A stretch of 6,500 nt of DNA from Planctomycetota bacterium (GTDB lineage Bacteria; Planctomycetota; UBA1135): positions 1 through 6,500 of the forward strand of contig JAQBVK010000139.1 in NCBI GenBank assembly GCA_027623585.1, written 5' to 3'. Under the pieces are notes generated by a model. It worked only from the letters and a program-made list of their open reading frames with translations, was not told where the DNA came from and did not search any database. The position numbers were made by a program, and so were the translations under genes. This document shows, in pieces, positions 5,048 to 6,500 of this stretch (within the stretch, counting starts at the first letter, position 1; each line of letters starts with the position of its first letter).

Positions 5048-6500
5048 ATGAATCGCCGCTTGATCCTGACCTTGGCCACACTGACGCTGGCCGGCTCCTT
5101 CGCTTGCTTCAACACCGATCAGAAGGGGGATCCGGACGCATTTGCGACCGACTCCCTGATGAAGATGTTGGAAGTCTCGAACGGCTTCGGCCGCCTGCTT
5201 CCTTACGCGATCGCGGTCGCGGATCCGCAGACCGGCGCGCCGAGCGCTCAGCTGATCGAGATCCGCAGCATGGAGGATTTGATCAACAATCCACCGAGCG
5301 TGAACAACCCGATCCTGCCGCCGGCTTCGTGGCCGACCGCGTCGATCAACCCGGCAGGCCGTACCGGCAATCATTACGCCTCCATCAAGTTCACGCGCTC
5401 GATCGACATGACGTCGGTCCTCGACCCGACTCCGGCCGGGTTCTCGAACAATGGTCTCACCGGCACGATCTCGGTCGTGGCCTATGACCCGGTGACCGGT
5501 GAAAGCAGCACCGTCGAAGGTCGCGGCTTCATCAACGGATACACCTACGCCGGAGCGGGTCCGAAACTCGAGCGGTGGGTGGGCATCGGCGACGACGGCC
5601 GCATGGCCGCGTTCGACGTCGAACGCGCCGGCACCACGATCAATCCGGGAGTGGGCTTCCCGGGCACCGACGATCCCTCCAGCGGCATCATCGATGGCTC
5701 CTTCGTCGGATCGAATGCGATGCTGTCGCCGGTGACCTTCGTGTTCGTCGTGGACAGTGACAGCAACCTGTCGACCTACGAATCCTTTCCGCAAGGCAAA
5801 GTGATCCGGATTCTGATCCGCGGCACCGAATCGACCTGCACCAGCGAGGCCTCGGTGGCTGCGGGCGTGCGCGCGACCACCGGTCGCGTCCTGGAAGAGG
5901 GCGGCATCGCCACCACCGAGGTCGGTGGCGACACTTTCCTGCCGGCTCCCCTGCTCGACGGCCCGGGTGGCATTCCGATCACCTGCCCGAAGGATCTCGA
6001 GGCAGACCTTCCGTGCGACACCTGGATCTACTTCTCCTACAGCGAGGCCTGTCAGCCTTACTCGATCGGACCCTTGCCGGCCGCCATTCCGCCGCCGCCT
6101 TCGAACGAGTTCACGGTCGAGTTCTTGCCGCCGGTTTCGGTCGGCAGTCCGCCCCCCGGCAGCACCATTCAGTTGCCGTACACGGTCGAGCCCGTCGGCG
6201 CCTACAACTTCACCGAATTCATCGTGAAGCCGGTGGTGGCGTTCCCGGGCGCAGATCCGCTCGGCGCGCAGGCGGTCGCCACGGTGACCTACTTCCACAA
6301 CGCCGCGGTGGACATGCACCTGAATCAGAACACCACCACTCTGGACGACACCTCGATCACCTTCACGGTCGGCTCGGATTGCCCGGGACTGGTGAACGTT
6401 CCGGTGGTTCCGGGTGCGATTCTCGTGGCCAGTAACGGCGGCGGCACCACGGGCGGCATCCGAGTCATCGACCTGGATGGCTTCGGCCAAGGCACCGGCG
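5048..6500 (+). CDS. Large secreted or lipoprotein-like protein with Ig-like beta domains, C-terminus beyond window
   Basis: The frame is open from the ATG to the window edge, so 484 residues are visible. Residues 1-20 (MNRRLILTLATLTLAGSFAC) form a clear signal peptide. Cys20 may be a lipidated cysteine, but S-F-A before it is a poor lipobox (Leu is usual at -3), so plain secretion is possible. The mature part is rich in Gly, Pro, Thr, Ser, Asp and Val. Around residues 108-170 the pattern ASIKFTRSIDMTSV, followed by strands and AYDPVTGE, resembles SbsA-type bacterial Ig-like (Big_5) domains. A proline run (IPPPP, near 347-352) precedes further beta-rich sequence. The visible end, ILVASNGGGTTGGIRVIDLDGFGQGTG, looks like the start of a repeat or propeller domain. 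Cysteines cluster after residue 264, suggesting disulfides. No catalytic motif was seen. A sigma-54 promoter and a good Shine-Dalgarno precede it. A surface role is inferred, and the exact function is unknown. Confidence 0.85.
   Translation, partial: MNRRLILTLATLTLAGSFACFNTDQKGDPDAFATDSLMKMLEVSNGFGRLLPYAIAVADPQTGAPSAQLIEIRSMEDLINNPPSVNNPILPPASWPTASINPAGRTGNHYASIKFTRSIDMTSVLDPTPAGFSNNGLTGTISVVAYDPVTGESSTVEGRGFINGYTYAGAGPKLERWVGIGDDGRMAAFDVERAGTTINPGVGFPGTDDPSSGIIDGSFVGSNAMLSPVTFVFVVDSDSNLSTYESFPQGKVIRILIRGTESTCTSEASVAAGVRATTGRVLEEGGIATTEVGGDTFLPAPLLDGPGGIPITCPKDLEADLPCDTWIYFSYSEACQPYSIGPLPAAIPPPPSNEFTVEFLPPVSVGSPPPGSTIQLPYTVEPVGAYNFTEFIVKPVVAFPGADPLGAQAVATVTYFHNAAVDMHLNQNTTTLDDTSITFTVGSDCPGLVNVPVVPGAILVASNGGGTTGGIRVIDLDGFGQGTG

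Noticed and set aside
4919..6490. A 523-aa reverse-strand reading frame opposite the secreted-protein gene
   Set aside because: Its composition is Arg/Gly/Asp/His-rich and shows no domain. The forward frame has a signal peptide, Shine-Dalgarno and promoter, so this is an antisense shadow.
1..6500. CRISPR arrays, insertion sequences, tRNA/rRNA genes, toxin-antitoxin or defence modules
   Set aside because: No regularly spaced direct repeats, transposase motifs, cloverleaf patterns or known defence domains were seen on either strand.

Overview
This is a gene-dense, high-GC (about two-thirds G+C by eye) bacterial chromosomal window with five protein-coding genes, one of them running off the right edge. 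Codons end mostly in G or C, which produces long meaningless antisense reading frames. The gene set (bacterial preQ1-type Tgt, RuvB, a SpoIID-family lytic enzyme, large secreted Ig-like protein, sigma-54 promoter) suggests a Gram-negative-type, non-enteric lineage. Planctomycetota or a former-deltaproteobacterial group would fit, but this placement is an inference and is not secure.

Layout: (1) bases 1-137 hold no gene I can support. (2) 138-1379 (+) encodes an exported protein with two bacterial SH3 domains, a Pro/Ala linker, a helical section and a C-terminal OB-like beta domain. (3) It converges, with a 7-base gap, on a leftward operon ruvB (4867-3803) > spoIID-like (3803-2523) > tgt (2526-1387). 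Both junctions overlap (TGATG and GTGA), which indicates co-transcription and translational coupling. The grouping resembles the widespread ruvA-ruvB-queA-tgt neighbourhood, but ruvA is not upstream and queA is missing between spoIID and tgt. (4) 4868-5047 is a 180-base divergent intergenic region. It carries a full match to the sigma-54 -24/-12 consensus (TGGCACG-N4-TTGCA). A perfect 8-bp-arm palindrome lies about 86 bases upstream of the predicted start site, and a second perfect palindrome is centred on that start site. (5) 5048 to the window end (+) encodes a large secreted or lipoprotein-like product with Ig-like beta domains.

The most interesting element is the regulatory region. It looks like a complete sigma-54 promoter with an upstream activator site and a possible operator, driving a cell-surface protein of unknown function. 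The operon genes are housekeeping: Holliday-junction branch migration, peptidoglycan glycan-strand cleavage and queuosine tRNA modification. I found no CRISPR array, mobile element, RNA gene or clear defence system.
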